64,000 nt of DNA from Rothia uropygialis (GCF_004137765.1 NZ_NOIS01000005.1:124001-188000); one strand, 5' to 3'; shown: positions 8,540-18,529, numbered from the stretch's first letter. Numbers and translations are program-made. The notes: generated from the letters alone by a model not told the origin.

Positions 8540-9940
8540 TCAGTACTTCGCCGAGACCGTCTCGGTCGCGCTCGAGGACTGCGGGCTCTGAGCGGATGAC
8601 AACGATTCGAAGCCGTGTTCGAGGTCGGCCACGATGTCGTCGATGTGCTCGAGTCCCACGGACAGACGCACAAATCCCGGCGCGACCCCCGCGGCCCGCA
8701 GCTCGTCCTCGGCGAGCTGGGAGTGCGTGGTCGAGGCCGGATGAATGACCAACGAGTGCACGTCTCCGATGTTCGCGACGTTCGAGTGGAGCACGAGGGA
8801 ATCCACGAAGGCCTGTGCCGGTTCGGAACCGCCTTCGAGCTCGAATCCGACGATCGCGCCCACCCCGTTCGGTGCGTACTTCTTCCCCCGCTCGTACCAT
8901 TGCGACGATTCGAGCCCCGCATAGTGGACTCGGGTGACTTCGGGGCGCGCCTCAAGCCACCGAGCAATCTTTAGCGCGTTGTCGACATGGCGTTCCACGC
9001 GGAGGGACAGGGTCTCCAAGCCGACGGAAATATTGAAGGCGTTGGTCGGTGAGATCGACGAACCGAGGTCGCGCAGAAGCGTGACACGAGCACGCAGGAT
9101 GTAGGAGAGGTTGACTCCGAAGACTCCGTTCGGCCCCAGGTCCTCGGCGAACACCAAGCCGTGATAACTCGGGTCCGGCGTATTGAATTGTGGGTAACGC
9201 TCCGGGTACTTCGAGTAGTCGAACCGACCGGAGTCCACGATCACTCCGCCCATGCTGTTGCCGTGACCGCCGAGGTACTTGGTCGCGGAGTGCACGACGA
9301 CGTCGGCACCCCACTCGAAGGGGCGGACCAAGTATGGGGTAGGGACCGTATTGTCCACGATCAGCGGCACCCCGACCTCGTGGGCAAGGCCCGCGAGAGT
9401 TTCGATGTCGAAGACGTCACTGCGAGGATTCGGAACGGTTTCCCCATAGAAGGCTTTGGTATTCGGTTTGACCGCCGCCCGCCAGGCCTCGGGGTTGTCG
9501 AAATCTTCCACAAAGGTCGTCTCGATACCGTATGCACTCAAGGTGTGCTTGAGGAGATTGTATGTGCCGCCATAGAGACTCGGACTGGCGACGATGTGGT
9601 CACCGGCCTGCGCAATATTGAGGATTGCGATGGTGATGGCCGCTTGCCCTGAAGCCACGAGAAGCGCTCCGACACCTCCTTCGAGCGCCGCAATGCGATT
9701 CTCGACGACTTCCTGGGTCGGGTTGGTCAGGCGTGAATAGATGGGACCGAGTTCTTTGAGCCCGAAGCGGTTCGCGGCCTGTTCGGCGTTGTCGAACACA
9801 AACGATGTGGTCTGATAGATCGGAAGAGCCCGCGCGCCGGTCGCAGAATCGGGCTCTTGGCCCGCGTGAATCTGTTGTGTCTCGAACTTCCATCCCTGCG
9901 GGGTGGAAGGAGTCGGAAGGCTGTGAGAGGCCGTGGTCAT
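8540..9940 (-). CDS. metY: O-acetylhomoserine aminocarboxypropyltransferase (sulfhydrylase)
   Basis: PLP enzyme of the Cys/Met metabolism family, 466 aa. It makes homocysteine from O-acetylhomoserine and sulfide. PLP-site motifs are LLVASGQAAITIAI, GETVPNPRSDVFDIE, VDNTVPTPYLVRPFEWGAD and the cofactor lysine in VVHSATKYLGGHG; the C-terminus carries VHPASTTHSQL and VRLSVGLEHIDDI. The ATG at 9940 is chosen because AGGAG lies eight bases before it; a nine-residue longer frame lacks support. It is first gene of the metY-metX operon. A SAM-IV riboswitch at about 10080-10190 precedes it, so high S-adenosylmethionine should shut the operon down. Confidence 0.96.
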   Translation of the reverse strand: MTTASHSLPTPSTPQGWKFETQQIHAGQEPDSATGARALPIYQTTSFVFDNAEQAANRFGLKELGPIYSRLTNPTQEVVENRIAALEGGVGALLVASGQAAITIAILNIAQAGDHIVASPSLYGGTYNLLKHTLSAYGIETTFVEDFDNPEAWRAAVKPNTKAFYGETVPNPRSDVFDIETLAGLAHEVGVPLIVDNTVPTPYLVRPFEWGADVVVHSATKYLGGHGNSMGGVIVDSGRFDYSKYPERYPQFNTPDPSYHGLVFAEDLGPNGVFGVNLSYILRARVTLLRDLGSSISPTNAFNISVGLETLSLRVERHVDNALKIARWLEARPEVTRVHYAGLESSQWYERGKKYAPNGVGAIVGFELEGGSEPAQAFVDSLVLHSNVANIGDVHSLVIHPASTTHSQLAEDELRAAGVAPGFVRLSVGLEHIDDIVADLEHGFESLSSAQSPQSSSATETVSAKY

Positions 9941-10079
9941 ATTCTGCTCCTGTTGAATCAAGGGCATGGAGCGACCGATCGTCTCGCAAAAGCGAGCACC
10001 CGGGTCGACCCGGAACCCTCTGGTTTACCGGGGAATACGAGTCTCACTCTTCGTGACGACCGGGCACACCGCGCCCGCG

Positions 10080-10190
10080 CTTGTGATCGCATCGTTCGCG
10101 ATCACCAGGTCCTCACCCAGGGCACCCCACCGCGGTTGGAGGGTTGCCGGCCAGCAAGCTGGGGCTTGTCACTGGCTCTCTTGACCCATA
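10080..10190 (-). ncRNA. SAM-IV riboswitch
   Basis: Reading the minus strand downward from 10186, the sequence has GGTCAAGAG, then GAGCCAGTGAC, AAGCCCCAGCTTGCTGG, CCGGCAACCC, TCCAACCGCGGTGGGGTGCC, GGGTGAGGACC. This order and spacing match my recollection of the actinobacterial SAM-IV consensus, including GGTC pairing with GACC (P1), the CCAGC/GCTGG stem and the CCAACCGCGGTGGGGTGCC core. It lies about 140-250 bases upstream of metY. SAM binding would repress metY-metX. A short hairpin (TGATCGC/GCGATCA) follows directly. The expression platform closer to metY was not resolved. Confidence 0.9.
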
Positions 10191-10272
10191 CCCAGGTTTT
10201 CCTACTGCCGACCGACGCGTCAAGTACGCGACGGAAACTACGCTTAAATGAAACGCCGTGACATTTATGACG

Positions 10273-10313
10273 CGGAGTGGGCCATTGCGTAATCTGGCTC
10301 ATGGCCCACTCCG
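10273..10313 (+). repeat. perfect 13-bp inverted repeat in the permease leader
   Basis: CGGAGTGGGCCAT (10273-10285) and ATGGCCCACTCCG (10301-10313) are exact reverse complements around a 15-base loop. The element lies 44 bases before the permease start codon, in the space between it and the metY riboswitch. No U-run follows on either strand, so it is not a textbook terminator. A leader stem-loop or an operator are both possible. Confidence 0.6.
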
Positions 10314-10356
10314 TCAGGACGGGGCGCATGCATCGTCGATCTCTCGAAGGACTGCC

Positions 10357-11796
10357 TTGAATCAGGAACAGGACCCCTCAGATCAAGTTACCGAGACTTC
10401 GCGCGCGGACGACGTCGTGCGCAACGGGGAATCGGCGCTCAAACGCGGGCTGACTCTGCGACATATCCGGTTCATTGCGTTGGGTTCGGCTATAGGAACC
10501 GGGCTGTTTCTCGGCTCCGCGGACGCGATACAGTTCGCGGGCCCGTCGGTCCTGTTGGCTTACATCGTCGGTGGCGCGGCGGTTTTTATGGTCATGCGTG
10601 CCATGGGAGAGATGGCCATGGTCCACCCTGTTCCTGGGTCCTTCTCGGAATACGCGAGTGAATATCTTGGCCGGTGGGCCGGATTCGTCACCGGGTGGAG
10701 CTTCGCATTCGAGATGGCCCTGGTTGCGGTCGCGGATGTCACGGCGTTCTCCTTGTACATGCGGTTCTGGTTCCCGGACACGCCCAGCTGGATCTGGATT
10801 GTCTCGGTCGTCGCGATCATCATGGCCATCAATCTGACCAAGGTGAAAGTCTACGGGGAAGTAGAGTTCTGGCTGACGCTGATCAAGGTGGGCGCCATCG
10901 TCGCGATGATCGTGGGTGGACTCGCGCTGATTGTCTTCGGCATCCAGCTCCACCAAGAAGTCGAACCGTCCGTGACCAATCTCTGGGAACAGGGCGGGTT
11001 CTTTCCGAATGGGTTCTCGGGCTTCCTCGCGTGCTTCACCGTGGTCATGTTCGCTTTCGGAGGCGTCGAAAACATCGGAATCACCGCTGGCGAGGCCGAG
11101 GACCCCGAGAAGTCGATTCCGGGGGCCATCAACACCGTCCCCGTACGCATCCTCCTCTTCTACGTTCTGACCATGGGCGTCATTATGTCCTTGTATCCGT
11201 GGGGAAACATCGGGGATGAAGGGTCCCCCTTCGTTCAGATATTCTCCGGCCTGGGTATCCCGGCGGCGGCCCACATTCTCAACGTAGTGGTCCTGACCGC
11301 TGCCGTCTCCGCGATCAACTCGGATATCTATGGTGCCGGCCGTATGTTGTACGGGCTGGCCCAGAGAGGGCTCGCACCGCGGTCATTCAACCGTGTTTCC
11401 TCGCGCGGGACCCCGACCATGACGGTTGCGGCCATGGGGATGGTGCTCGTCGTCGGGGTCCTCGTCAATCATTTTTTCGAGAACGCATTTCTCTACATCG
11501 CGACTCTGGTGACGTTCGCGACCGTCTTGGTGTGGGTCATGATTCTCGTGACGCACTTGGCGATGCGACGCCGGCGCAAGGCCCAAGGCGTCGGCCCGTC
11601 GCAGTTTCCCACTCCCTTGTGGCCGGTCGCCTCTTGGCTCGCACTCGCGTTCATGATCGGCGTCGTCGTGCTGCTCGGTTTCTTCGAGGACACCAGAATG
11701 TCCTTGGTCATCGGCGCCGTATGGCTCGTGTTCCTGGCCGTAGCCTATCCGCTCACGCGCCGGACTCGCCAAGGCGAGCCGCCGGCCGTTCGCTAG
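10357..11796 (+). CDS. amino acid permease, APC superfamily (AAT group)
   Basis: Integral membrane amino-acid:proton symporter, 479 aa, with about 12 hydrophobic segments. The N-terminal hallmark [20 protein letters not shown] and the following [14 protein letters not shown] are typical of the AAT group (AnsP, ProY, HutT relatives). The substrate is not decided by sequence; the position opposite metYX is only a hint of sulfur or amino-acid metabolism. The start is taken as TTG at 10357 because GAAGGA lies six bases before it. An open extension to 10258 would add a non-membrane stretch encoded by the inverted repeat and has no ribosome site. The C-terminal tail is short, cytoplasmic and basic. 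Confidence 0.9.
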   Translation: MNQEQDPSDQVTETSRADDVVRNGESALKRGLTLRHIRFIALGSAIGTGLFLGSADAIQFAGPSVLLAYIVGGAAVFMVMRAMGEMAMVHPVPGSFSEYASEYLGRWAGFVTGWSFAFEMALVAVADVTAFSLYMRFWFPDTPSWIWIVSVVAIIMAINLTKVKVYGEVEFWLTLIKVGAIVAMIVGGLALIVFGIQLHQEVEPSVTNLWEQGGFFPNGFSGFLACFTVVMFAFGGVENIGITAGEAEDPEKSIPGAINTVPVRILLFYVLTMGVIMSLYPWGNIGDEGSPFVQIFSGLGIPAAAHILNVVVLTAAVSAINSDIYGAGRMLYGLAQRGLAPRSFNRVSSRGTPTMTVAAMGMVLVVGVLVNHFFENAFLYIATLVTFATVLVWVMILVTHLAMRRRRKAQGVGPSQFPTPLWPVASWLALAFMIGVVVLLGFFEDTRMSLVIGAVWLVFLAVAYPLTRRTRQGEPPAVR

Positions 11797-11846
11797 AGGC
11801 AACCCCGGCCATCGAGGCGACGGCCCGCGAATTGCCCCCTCGTCAG

Positions 11847-11852
11847 TAAGGT
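11847..11852 (+). promoter_or_regulatory. -10 box for leaderless mRNA of oligopeptidase B gene
   Basis: TAAGGT ends seven bases before the ATG at 11860. A GGAAGG string also lies in between, so a short-leader alternative cannot be excluded. Confidence 0.45.
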
Positions 11853-11859
11853 GGAAGGC

Positions 11860-14091
11860 ATGACTTCAGCAGAATCCCGAGAGGCCCCGCGCCCCACCTG
11901 GAACACCGACGTCGAGGCTCCGGAGACCCCCAAGAGACCGACCACTCGCACGATGCACGATCATGAGTTCGTGGACGACTACGAGTGGCTCCGCGACAAG
12001 GACAACCCCGAGGTGATTGAGCATCTCAAGGCGGAGAACGACTACGCGGAGTCGGTGACCTCGGGCCTCGGGAAACTGCGATCCGCAATTTTCGGCGAGA
12101 TCAAGTCGCGGACTCTGGAAACCGATCTTTCCGTTCCGACTCGCCTGGGCGAGTGGTGGTACTTCCGACGGACCAGAGAGGGTCAGAACTACGCGATCTT
12201 CTGCCGGGTTCCGGCCCGTCGCACGGGCGATCAACGGACGGATTGGACCCCTCCCGAGGTCCCGGTCAACGAACCCCTCGACGGCGAACAGGTTCTCCTC
12301 GATTGCAACACCATGGCCGAAGGCCTGCCGTTCTTCTCCCTCGGAGCTTTCCAGGTCACCGAGAACGGACGGTACCTGACCTATTCCGTCGACGACTCGG
12401 GAGATGAACGCTTCGACCAGTACGTCAAGGACTTGGTCGACGACCGTCTGCTCCCCGACGTCGTGGAGAACGTCTTCGCTGGTGGCTTCTTGACGCCCAA
12501 CGGTTCACATCTGATCTACACGTTGGTCGACGAGTCGTGGCGTCCGTATGAATTGCGTTCTCACCGCTTGGGTACGCCCGTGAGCGAGGATCTGGTGCTT
12601 CACCACGAGGACGATGTTGCCCTGTGGCTCGGCGCCGAGATCACGGCCGACGAGGAGCACCTGTGCATCGACGTCGGGTGCTCCGAGTACAACGAGACCA
12701 GGCTCCTGACTCTTGCAGCACTGGAAGCCGCGAGCCCTGGACAGAGGCCCGAATCGCGCATCATCGTCCCACGCGACGAGCGCGTTCTCTACTCAGCCGA
12801 ACCCATCGAATTGGGTGGGCAACGGTACATCCTGCTGTGCCACGACCATGAGGCCCAGAACGGCGAACTGACCATCGTGGACTATCAAACCGCCCTCGAG
12901 GCGGCGACAATGACTCAGTTGCGGTCCGCGTGGAAGGTCCTCATCCCCGCTTCCGAAACGCGCCGCCTCAACGGCTTCCATTTCAACGAAACGCACATGG
13001 CGCTGAGCCTCCGGGAGGACGGGCTGGAGAAGGTCGCGCTCATGGACCTGGCCGAGATCGACTCGTCGGTTCGTGGGGACAGTTTGCCTTCTCTGGTCGA
13101 GCCGTTTTCGGGTGAAGAGCTGTACACGGCCAGAATCACCTCGATGGCCCTGCACTCACCCGTCGTGGGTTTGGGTTATATTTCGTTCGTGACGCCGTGG
13201 CGCCAGTACGACTTTTTCCCGGTCACGGGTGAACTCGAACTCCGGAAGCAGACTCCGGTCCTGGGCGATTTCCGTGCGGAGGACTACGTTGCTCATCGCG
13301 AATGGGTGGCGGCATCGGATGGCACCTGGATTCCGATCTCGGTGATTCACCGGACCGATCTCGACCTGGAATCTGCCCATCCCGTCATCCAATACGGTTA
13401 CGGCTCGTACGAGGCGAGCTCCGACCCGGGCTTTTCGGTGTCCCGGCTGAGCCTCTTAGATCGCGGCGTCGTGTTCGTGGTGGCTCACGTGCGCGGGGGC
13501 GGCGAGCTGGGGCGCGGATGGTATGTGCACGGCAAAAAGCTTCAGAAGATCAATACGTTCACGGATTTCATTTCCGTGACCGATCACGTGGCCGCCCAAC
13601 CATGGGCGGACGGCCATCGGATTGCGGCGTCCGGCGGTTCTGCCGGGGGCCTGCTGATGGGGGCGATCGCGAACATGGCGCCGGAAAAATACTCGGGGAT
13701 CCTGGCTGCGGTTCCGTTTGTGGACCCCGTGACGAGTATCAGCGATCCGGAGCTTCCACTGTCCGCTCTGGAATGGGAAGAGTGGGGCAATCCGATCGAA
13801 GACCGTGAAGTCTACGAGTACATGGTCTCCTACTCTCCCTATGAGAACGTCCACGCAGCCCCGTACCCGCCGATAGCGGCCGTGACCAGTCTGAATGACA
13901 CACGAGTGCTGTACGTGGAGCCCGCGAAGTGGGTGCCGAAGTTGCGCGAGGCGACCACGAGTCAGGCACCCGTGATGCTTCGCATCGAAATGGACGGCGG
14001 TCACGGGGGCGGCTCGGGCCGATACCGCCGTTGGGAAGACACCGCGTGGGAGTACTCGTTCCTGTTGAATTGCCTGGGGATCCAGAGCTGA
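11860..14091 (+). CDS. oligopeptidase B-type prolyl oligopeptidase family peptidase (S9A)
   Basis: 743-aa cytoplasmic serine peptidase. The N-terminal half is a seven-blade beta-propeller, which limits access to short peptides. The C-terminal alpha/beta hydrolase domain carries the nucleophile in ASGGSAGGLLMGAIAN (about residue 595), the aspartate in VTSLNDTRVLYVEP and the histidine in MDGGHGGGSGR. The strand order and the segment VAHVRGGGELGRGWY match oligopeptidase B (PtrB), which cuts after basic residues. No signal peptide is present. The ATG at 11860 is favoured both by GGAAGG and by a TAAGGT box seven bases upstream. It ends in a strong bidirectional terminator shared with gatB. Confidence 0.93.
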   Translation: MTSAESREAPRPTWNTDVEAPETPKRPTTRTMHDHEFVDDYEWLRDKDNPEVIEHLKAENDYAESVTSGLGKLRSAIFGEIKSRTLETDLSVPTRLGEWWYFRRTREGQNYAIFCRVPARRTGDQRTDWTPPEVPVNEPLDGEQVLLDCNTMAEGLPFFSLGAFQVTENGRYLTYSVDDSGDERFDQYVKDLVDDRLLPDVVENVFAGGFLTPNGSHLIYTLVDESWRPYELRSHRLGTPVSEDLVLHHEDDVALWLGAEITADEEHLCIDVGCSEYNETRLLTLAALEAASPGQRPESRIIVPRDERVLYSAEPIELGGQRYILLCHDHEAQNGELTIVDYQTALEAATMTQLRSAWKVLIPASETRRLNGFHFNETHMALSLREDGLEKVALMDLAEIDSSVRGDSLPSLVEPFSGEELYTARITSMALHSPVVGLGYISFVTPWRQYDFFPVTGELELRKQTPVLGDFRAEDYVAHREWVAASDGTWIPISVIHRTDLDLESAHPVIQYGYGSYEASSDPGFSVSRLSLLDRGVVFVVAHVRGGGELGRGWYVHGKKLQKINTFTDFISVTDHVAAQPWADGHRIAASGGSAGGLLMGAIANMAPEKYSGILAAVPFVDPVTSISDPELPLSALEWEEWGNPIEDREVYEYMVSYSPYENVHAAPYPPIAAVTSLNDTRVLYVEPAKWVPKLREATTSQAPVMLRIEMDGGHGGGSGRYRRWEDTAWEYSFLLNCLGIQS

Positions 14092-14110
14092 ATCTTGGGC
14101 AAATGCGCAA

Positions 14111-14154
14111 AAAGGCCCGGCCGGAACATCAGGCGATGAACCGGCCGGGCCTTT
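14111..14154. terminator. bidirectional terminator between opB and gatB
   Basis: AAAGGCCCGGCCGG (14111-14124) pairs perfectly with CCGGCCGGGCCTTT (14141-14154) around a 16-base loop. A-runs and T-runs flank the stem on both sides. It lies 19 bp past the oligopeptidase stop and 20 bp past the gatB stop. Confidence 0.9.
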
Positions 14155-14174
14155 GTATCGCGGATTTTTCGTAC

Positions 14175-15677
14175 CTAGCCTTCCACGCCGAGCTTCTCCA
14201 GAATCAGCTCGCGCACGCGGGCGGCGTCCGCCTGGCCCCGAGTCGCTTTCATGACTTGGCCGACCACGGCGCCGGCGGCCTGAACCTTGCCGCCGCGAAT
14301 CTTCTCCGCGACGTCCGGCATGGCGGCCAGGGCCTCGTCGACGGCGGACGACAATGCGCCGTCGTCGGAGACGACCGCAAGTTCCCGCTTCTCTACGACC
14401 TCGGTCGGCGACCCTTCCCCGTCCAGCACATACTCGAGGACCTGACGGGCGATCTTGTCGTTGATCTTGCCCTCTTGGATGAGGCGGTCGAGCTCGACCA
14501 CGGTCTCCGGGGCGGCGCCCAAATCGCCGGGTTCGACCTCACGAACCTTGGCAAGTCGGGAGATCTCACCCATCCACCATTTGCGGGCCACAGGGGCGCT
14601 CGCCCCGGCGGCGATGGTGTCTTCGATTTCGCTCAGCACACCGGCGTTGACGACGTCGCGGAATTCCTCGTCCGAGTATCCCCAATCCGCCTGCAGACGG
14701 CGGCGACGCTCGGCCGGCGGCTCCGGAAGTTCGGCCCGCAACCGTTCGATCCACTCCTCGTTGGTCACGACGGGAACCAGATCCGGCTCCGGGAAGTACC
14801 GGTAGTCGTCCGCGTCGGACTTGGGGCGACCCGATGTGGTCTGTTTCGTATCCTCATGCCAGTGCCGGGTTTCCTGGACGATCTTCTGTCCCGAGTCCAG
14901 AACCGCGGCGTGCCGGCAGATCTCGTACCGAACAGCTCTTTCAACGGCGCGCATCGAGTTGACGTTCTTGGTCTCGGTCCGAGTACCGAGCGCATCGCTG
15001 CCCTTGGGCATCAAGGAGACGTTCGCGTCACAACGGACGTTTCCGCGTTCCATGCGCGCGTCGGAGATACCCAAGTTCTTGACGATCTCCCGGATGGTCT
15101 TGACATAAGCCTTGGCCAGTTCCGGGGCGCGCTCCCCCACACCGCGAATCGGCCTGGTCACGATCTCGATCAGGGGTACTCCTGAGCGGTTGTAATCGAC
15201 AAGCGAGTACTCCGCCCCCTGGATGCGGCCTGCTCCACCCTTGTGGCTCAGTTTGCCCGCGTCCTCTTCCATATGGGCGCGCTCGATGTCGATCGTGTAC
15301 GTGGTCCCGTCTTCCAGTTCGACCTCGACCGATCCGTTCTCTGCGATCGGCTCGTCGAATTGCGAGGTCTGGAAGTTCTTGGGGGTATCCGGGTAGAAGT
15401 AGTTCTTTCGAGCAAAATGGCTCACCGGTGCGATGTCGCAACCTAAGGCCAGACCCAGTTTGATCGCTGATTCGACGGCCGCACCGTTGACCTTGGGCAA
15501 AACCCCCGGGAGACCCAGCGAAACCGGGGTGATGTTCGTGTTCGGCTCGTCTCCGAACTCGTTCGGGGCGTCGTCGAACATCTTGGTCTTGGTATTCAAC
15601 TCAACGTGCACCTCGAAGCCGAGCACGGGATCGTACTTGGCCATGGCCTCGTCGAAGGACAAAATCTCGTCTGTCAT
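14175..15677 (-). CDS. gatB: Asp-tRNA(Asn)/Glu-tRNA(Gln) amidotransferase subunit B
   Basis: tRNA-binding kinase-like subunit of GatCAB, 500 aa, usual size. It phosphorylates the misacylated Glu or Asp on tRNA so that ammonia from GatA can amidate it. Family signatures are GFEVHVELNTKTKMF near residue 18, KNYFYPDTPKNFQTSQFD around 88, HMEEDAGKLSH, and DYNRSGVPLIEIVT (about 165). The C-terminal YqeY-like tail domain includes KLGVEG at the end. The ATG at 15677 follows the gatA stop codon with no base in between. Third gene of gatC-gatA-gatB. Confidence 0.98.
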   Translation of the reverse strand: MTDEILSFDEAMAKYDPVLGFEVHVELNTKTKMFDDAPNEFGDEPNTNITPVSLGLPGVLPKVNGAAVESAIKLGLALGCDIAPVSHFARKNYFYPDTPKNFQTSQFDEPIAENGSVEVELEDGTTYTIDIERAHMEEDAGKLSHKGGAGRIQGAEYSLVDYNRSGVPLIEIVTRPIRGVGERAPELAKAYVKTIREIVKNLGISDARMERGNVRCDANVSLMPKGSDALGTRTETKNVNSMRAVERAVRYEICRHAAVLDSGQKIVQETRHWHEDTKQTTSGRPKSDADDYRYFPEPDLVPVVTNEEWIERLRAELPEPPAERRRRLQADWGYSDEEFRDVVNAGVLSEIEDTIAAGASAPVARKWWMGEISRLAKVREVEPGDLGAAPETVVELDRLIQEGKINDKIARQVLEYVLDGEGSPTEVVEKRELAVVSDDGALSSAVDEALAAMPDVAEKIRGGKVQAAGAVVGQVMKATRGQADAARVRELILEKLGVEG

Positions 15678-17282
15678 TTACTTGGCACTTCCTTGCGTCC
15701 GGGCGGCGATGAGGGACTCTGTGTCGGGCAGCTTGTCGAGCAACGCTCCGCCCCACTCCTGCTGGAGGGCGGCTTCCAGGCCCGCACCGGCACGGTAGAG
15801 ACGGGCATCTTCCTTGACCGGGGCCATGAACTGCACCCCGACCGGCAGTCCGTCTTCCGGGGCCAGTCCTGCAGGAACCGAGATCGCGGGGACACCTGCA
15901 AGGTTGGTCGGGATGGTCGCGATGTCATTGAGGTACATCGCTACCGGGTCGTCGGTCTTTTCCCCGAGTTTGAATGCAGTTGTCGGCGCGGTGGGCGAAA
16001 TCAGCACGTCCACCTGGTCGAATGCGTCCTTGAAATCGCGCTGGACCAAGGTGCGGACCTTTTGGGCCGAACCGTAGTAGGCATCGTAATAACCCGCGGA
16101 AAGCGCATACGTACCCAGGATGATGCGACGCTTGGCTTCCGGGCCGAATCCGGCCGCACGGGTGGCGGACATGACGCGTTCGATCGTGACCGGCCCTTCC
16201 TTGGGAAGTTCGCGGAGTCCGAAGCGAACGCCGTCGTACTTAGCCAAATTGGAAGAGACCTCCGAGGCCATGATGAGGTAGTAGGCACCCAGAGCGTGTT
16301 TGAAGTTGGGGGTGGAGATTTCTACGATCTCCGCCCCGGCCGCACGCAGGAGGTCGAGGGATTCCTCGAACCGTTGGGACACACCGGTTTGGAAGCCCTC
16401 TCCGGTGAGCTCTTTCACGACGCCGACCTTGAGCCCCTTGAGCCCGCCTTCCGATGCGCCCTTCTCTGCCTCGGCGAGATACGGACCAACAGTCTCGTTG
16501 ATCGAAGTCGAGTCGCGGGCGTCGTAGCCGCCGATGACCTCGTGCAACATCGCTGCGTCACGGACAGTGCGCGTCACGGGGCCGACCTGATCCAACGATG
16601 AGGCCATGGCGATTACGCCGTAACGCGAAACGGATCCGTACGTCGGCTTGACGCCGACGGATCCCGTGACAGATGCGGGCTGGCGAATCGACCCGCCCGT
16701 GTCCGTTCCGAGTGCCAACGGGGCCTGGAACGCGCTCACGGCAGCCGCGGAGCCGCCGCCCGAGCCTCCGGGAATTCGGTCCAGGTCCCACGGGTTGCGA
16801 GTGTTCCCGAAGGCCGAGTGCTCGGTTGAGGAGCCCATGGCGAATTCGTCGAGGTTGGTCTTGCCCAGAATAGGAAGTCTGGCCTCACGCACCTTGCGCA
16901 CGACGGTTGCATCGTAGGGGCTCAGCCAGCCTTCGAGCATGCGCGAGGCTGCGGTGGTGGGCTGACCTTTGGTGACGATCAAGTCTTTGACGGCGATCGG
17001 CACGCCGGCCAGCTGCGGGAGTTCCTTGCCCGCTGCTCGGTCCGAGTCCACTTGGCGGGCGTCTTCAAGGGCCGTCTCCGCGCTCACGTTGAGGAATGCG
17101 TTGAGACCCGTTTTGCCCTGTGAGCGGTCCTCGACGTCAACGGGCGAGCCTTCCGTGGCCTCGATGTGGTCCAGGTGGGCCTGTGTCAGTTGTTCCGAGG
17201 TGATCTCGCCCCGGCTCAATTTGCCAGCGGCTTCCGCCGCGGAAAGTTTGATGAGTTCGTTTTGGCTCATGGTGTTGCTCAC
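15678..17282 (-). CDS. gatA: Asp-tRNA(Asn)/Glu-tRNA(Gln) amidotransferase subunit A
   Basis: Glutaminase/amidase subunit of GatCAB. It releases ammonia from glutamine through the Ser-cisSer-Lys triad of the amidase signature family. The lysine is in [14 protein letters not shown], and the serine-rich signature runs through [18 protein letters not shown] and [14 protein letters not shown]. About 530-535 aa, slightly long for the family but with an ordinary C-terminus. The GTG at 17282 has GAGGA about nine bases upstream and starts right after the gatC stop; the ATG at 17270 ([10 protein letters not shown]) is the alternative. Middle gene of the gatCAB operon. Confidence 0.96.
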   Translation of the reverse strand: MSNTMSQNELIKLSAAEAAGKLSRGEITSEQLTQAHLDHIEATEGSPVDVEDRSQGKTGLNAFLNVSAETALEDARQVDSDRAAGKELPQLAGVPIAVKDLIVTKGQPTTAASRMLEGWLSPYDATVVRKVREARLPILGKTNLDEFAMGSSTEHSAFGNTRNPWDLDRIPGGSGGGSAAAVSAFQAPLALGTDTGGSIRQPASVTGSVGVKPTYGSVSRYGVIAMASSLDQVGPVTRTVRDAAMLHEVIGGYDARDSTSINETVGPYLAEAEKGASEGGLKGLKVGVVKELTGEGFQTGVSQRFEESLDLLRAAGAEIVEISTPNFKHALGAYYLIMASEVSSNLAKYDGVRFGLRELPKEGPVTIERVMSATRAAGFGPEAKRRIILGTYALSAGYYDAYYGSAQKVRTLVQRDFKDAFDQVDVLISPTAPTTAFKLGEKTDDPVAMYLNDIATIPTNLAGVPAISVPAGLAPEDGLPVGVQFMAPVKEDARLYRAGAGLEAALQQEWGGALLDKLPDTESLIAARTQGSAK

Positions 17283-17286
17283 GCCC

Positions 17287-17583
17287 CTAGTCCTCGTCCA
17301 AGATGGCCGGTACCTTGAACTGGCCGTCCTCGGCATCGGGCGCGTTCAGAAGCGCTTCGTCGTTCGTCAGCGTCTCTCCCACGACGTCGTCACGGAAAGC
17401 GTTGGAGAGAGGAAGCGGGTGCGAGGTCGGCGGAACGTCCTGGATGGGTGCTTCCGAGACCGATTGCACCGCGTTGACGATCACATCGAGTTCCGCGGCC
17501 ATGGACTCCAGTTCCGTATTGTCCATCTCGATGTGAGCCAGTGACGCGAGATGCGCGACCTGGTCACGGGTAATGGCAGTCAT
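17287..17583 (-). CDS. gatC: Asp-tRNA(Asn)/Glu-tRNA(Gln) amidotransferase subunit C
   Basis: 98-aa small subunit that wraps around GatA and stabilises its contact with GatB. The motif [17 protein letters not shown] at the N-terminus and [18 protein letters not shown] in the middle are characteristic of the family. The ATG at 17583 has AGGAG six bases upstream; the open extension to 17613 has none. First gene of the operon. With tRNA-Gln at 61.1 kb it indicates that Gln-tRNA is made by the indirect route, as is usual in actinobacteria (family knowledge). Confidence 0.95.
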   Translation of the reverse strand: MTAITRDQVAHLASLAHIEMDNTELESMAAELDVIVNAVQSVSEAPIQDVPPTSHPLPLSNAFRDDVVGETLTNDEALLNAPDAEDGQFKVPAILDED

Positions 17584-17689
17584 GAATTCTCCTGCTCCGT
17601 TGGCGCTTGTCAATTCCCTGCACGCCTCCTCCGGCGGGAGCGCGCGGGTCCCGTACCAGTCTAGTCATGGGCGGGAAGTGGTTAAAACA

Positions 17690-17724
17690 ATCGTGCCCCG
17701 CCCTGTGAAAGGGCGGGGCACGAT
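17690..17724 (-). terminator. rho-independent terminator of rpf
   Basis: ATCGTGCCCCGCCCT (17690-17704) pairs perfectly with AGGGCGGGGCACGAT (17710-17724) around a five-base loop. On the minus strand the stem is followed by TGTTTT, as expected for a terminator 47 bp after the rpf stop codon. Confidence 0.9.
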
Positions 17725-17770
17725 CTCAAGAAGAGTACTCGCTCGTCTAGACGAGTAGCACTGACTTCAA

Positions 17771-18529
17771 TTAGTTAGCCGGGATCTCCAGAACCTGACC
17801 CGGGAGGATCATGTTCGGATCGGTCACGATCGAGCCGTTGGCCTGAACCAGGGCATCAACCGAAACACCGTGATCGTTGGCGATCTTGTTCAAGGTGTCA
17901 CCGGCAACGACGGTGTAGGAACCAGCCGAAGCGGTCTGAGCCGGGGCGGCAACCTGGGCCTGGGCAGGAGCCTCGTAGGTCTGCTGTGCAGGAACCTCGG
18001 GCTGAGCCTGCTCGACCGGTGCCTGCTGGGCCTCGGGCTGAGCCTGCTCGGCGGGAGCCTGCTGGGCCTCGGGCTGAGCCTGCTCGGCGGGAGCCTCGTA
18101 AGCCTGAGTGGAGTCAGACTGAGTCTGAACCTGCTCCTGCTGCGGCTGAGCCTGCTGTGCAGAGTCATCCGACGAGCTGCTGGAGGGAGCCGAACCAGCC
18201 TGCTGCGAGCAGACCGGCCATGCGCCGGGGCCCTGCTCGGCCAAAACCTTCTCGGCAACCTGGATCTGCTGATCCTTGGAGGCGTTCTGGGGGTCACCTT
18301 GGCCGCCGAAGGATGCCCAGGTGCTCGGGGTGAACTGGAGTCCACCCGAGAATCCGTTGCCGGTCGAAGTCGACCAGTCGCCGCCGGACTCGCACTGAGC
18401 GACGGCATCCCAATCGAGGCTGTCGGCCTGGGCGGGAGCGGTAGCCAGTGCACCAGCGGCAGCGCCACCGATCACGAGAGCGGCTGCACCGCGGCGGGCA
18501 TTGCGTCGGAAAGTGGAAGTATTGTTCAC
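17771..18529 (-). CDS. rpf: resuscitation-promoting factor with LysM domain
   Basis: Secreted peptidoglycan-cleaving factor of the Rpf family, 252 aa. Layout: signal peptide at 1-35 with twin-basic start and cleavage after APAQA; Rpf transglycosylase-like domain from [20 protein letters not shown] to about 108, including the catalytic glutamate in CESGGDW and a second cysteine in WPVCSQ; a Gln/Ala/Pro-rich spacer (about 110-205) with 12-residue repeats such as [12 protein letters not shown]; and a LysM at the C-terminus ([18 protein letters not shown]). Rpf proteins cut glycan strands and help dormant cells regrow (family knowledge). GAGGAG precedes the GTG start. It has a long structured leader and its own terminator. 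Confidence 0.96.
   Translation of the reverse strand: MNNTSTFRRNARRGAAALVIGGAAAGALATAPAQADSLDWDAVAQCESGGDWSTSTGNGFSGGLQFTPSTWASFGGQGDPQNASKDQQIQVAEKVLAEQGPGAWPVCSQQAGSAPSSSSSDDSAQQAQPQQEQVQTQSDSTQAYEAPAEQAQPEAQQAPAEQAQPEAQQAPVEQAQPEVPAQQTYEAPAQAQVAAPAQTASAGSYTVVAGDTLNKIANDHGVSVDALVQANGSIVTDPNMILPGQVLEIPAN
17999..18096 (+). repeat. 36-bp tandem repeat inside rpf
   Basis: Two full units (17999-18034, 18035-18070) and a partial third of a 36-bp repeat beginning GGGCTGAGCCTGCTCG. Each unit encodes 12 residues of the Rpf spacer. The first unit differs from the others at a few positions. Copy number is likely to vary between strains. Confidence 0.85.
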
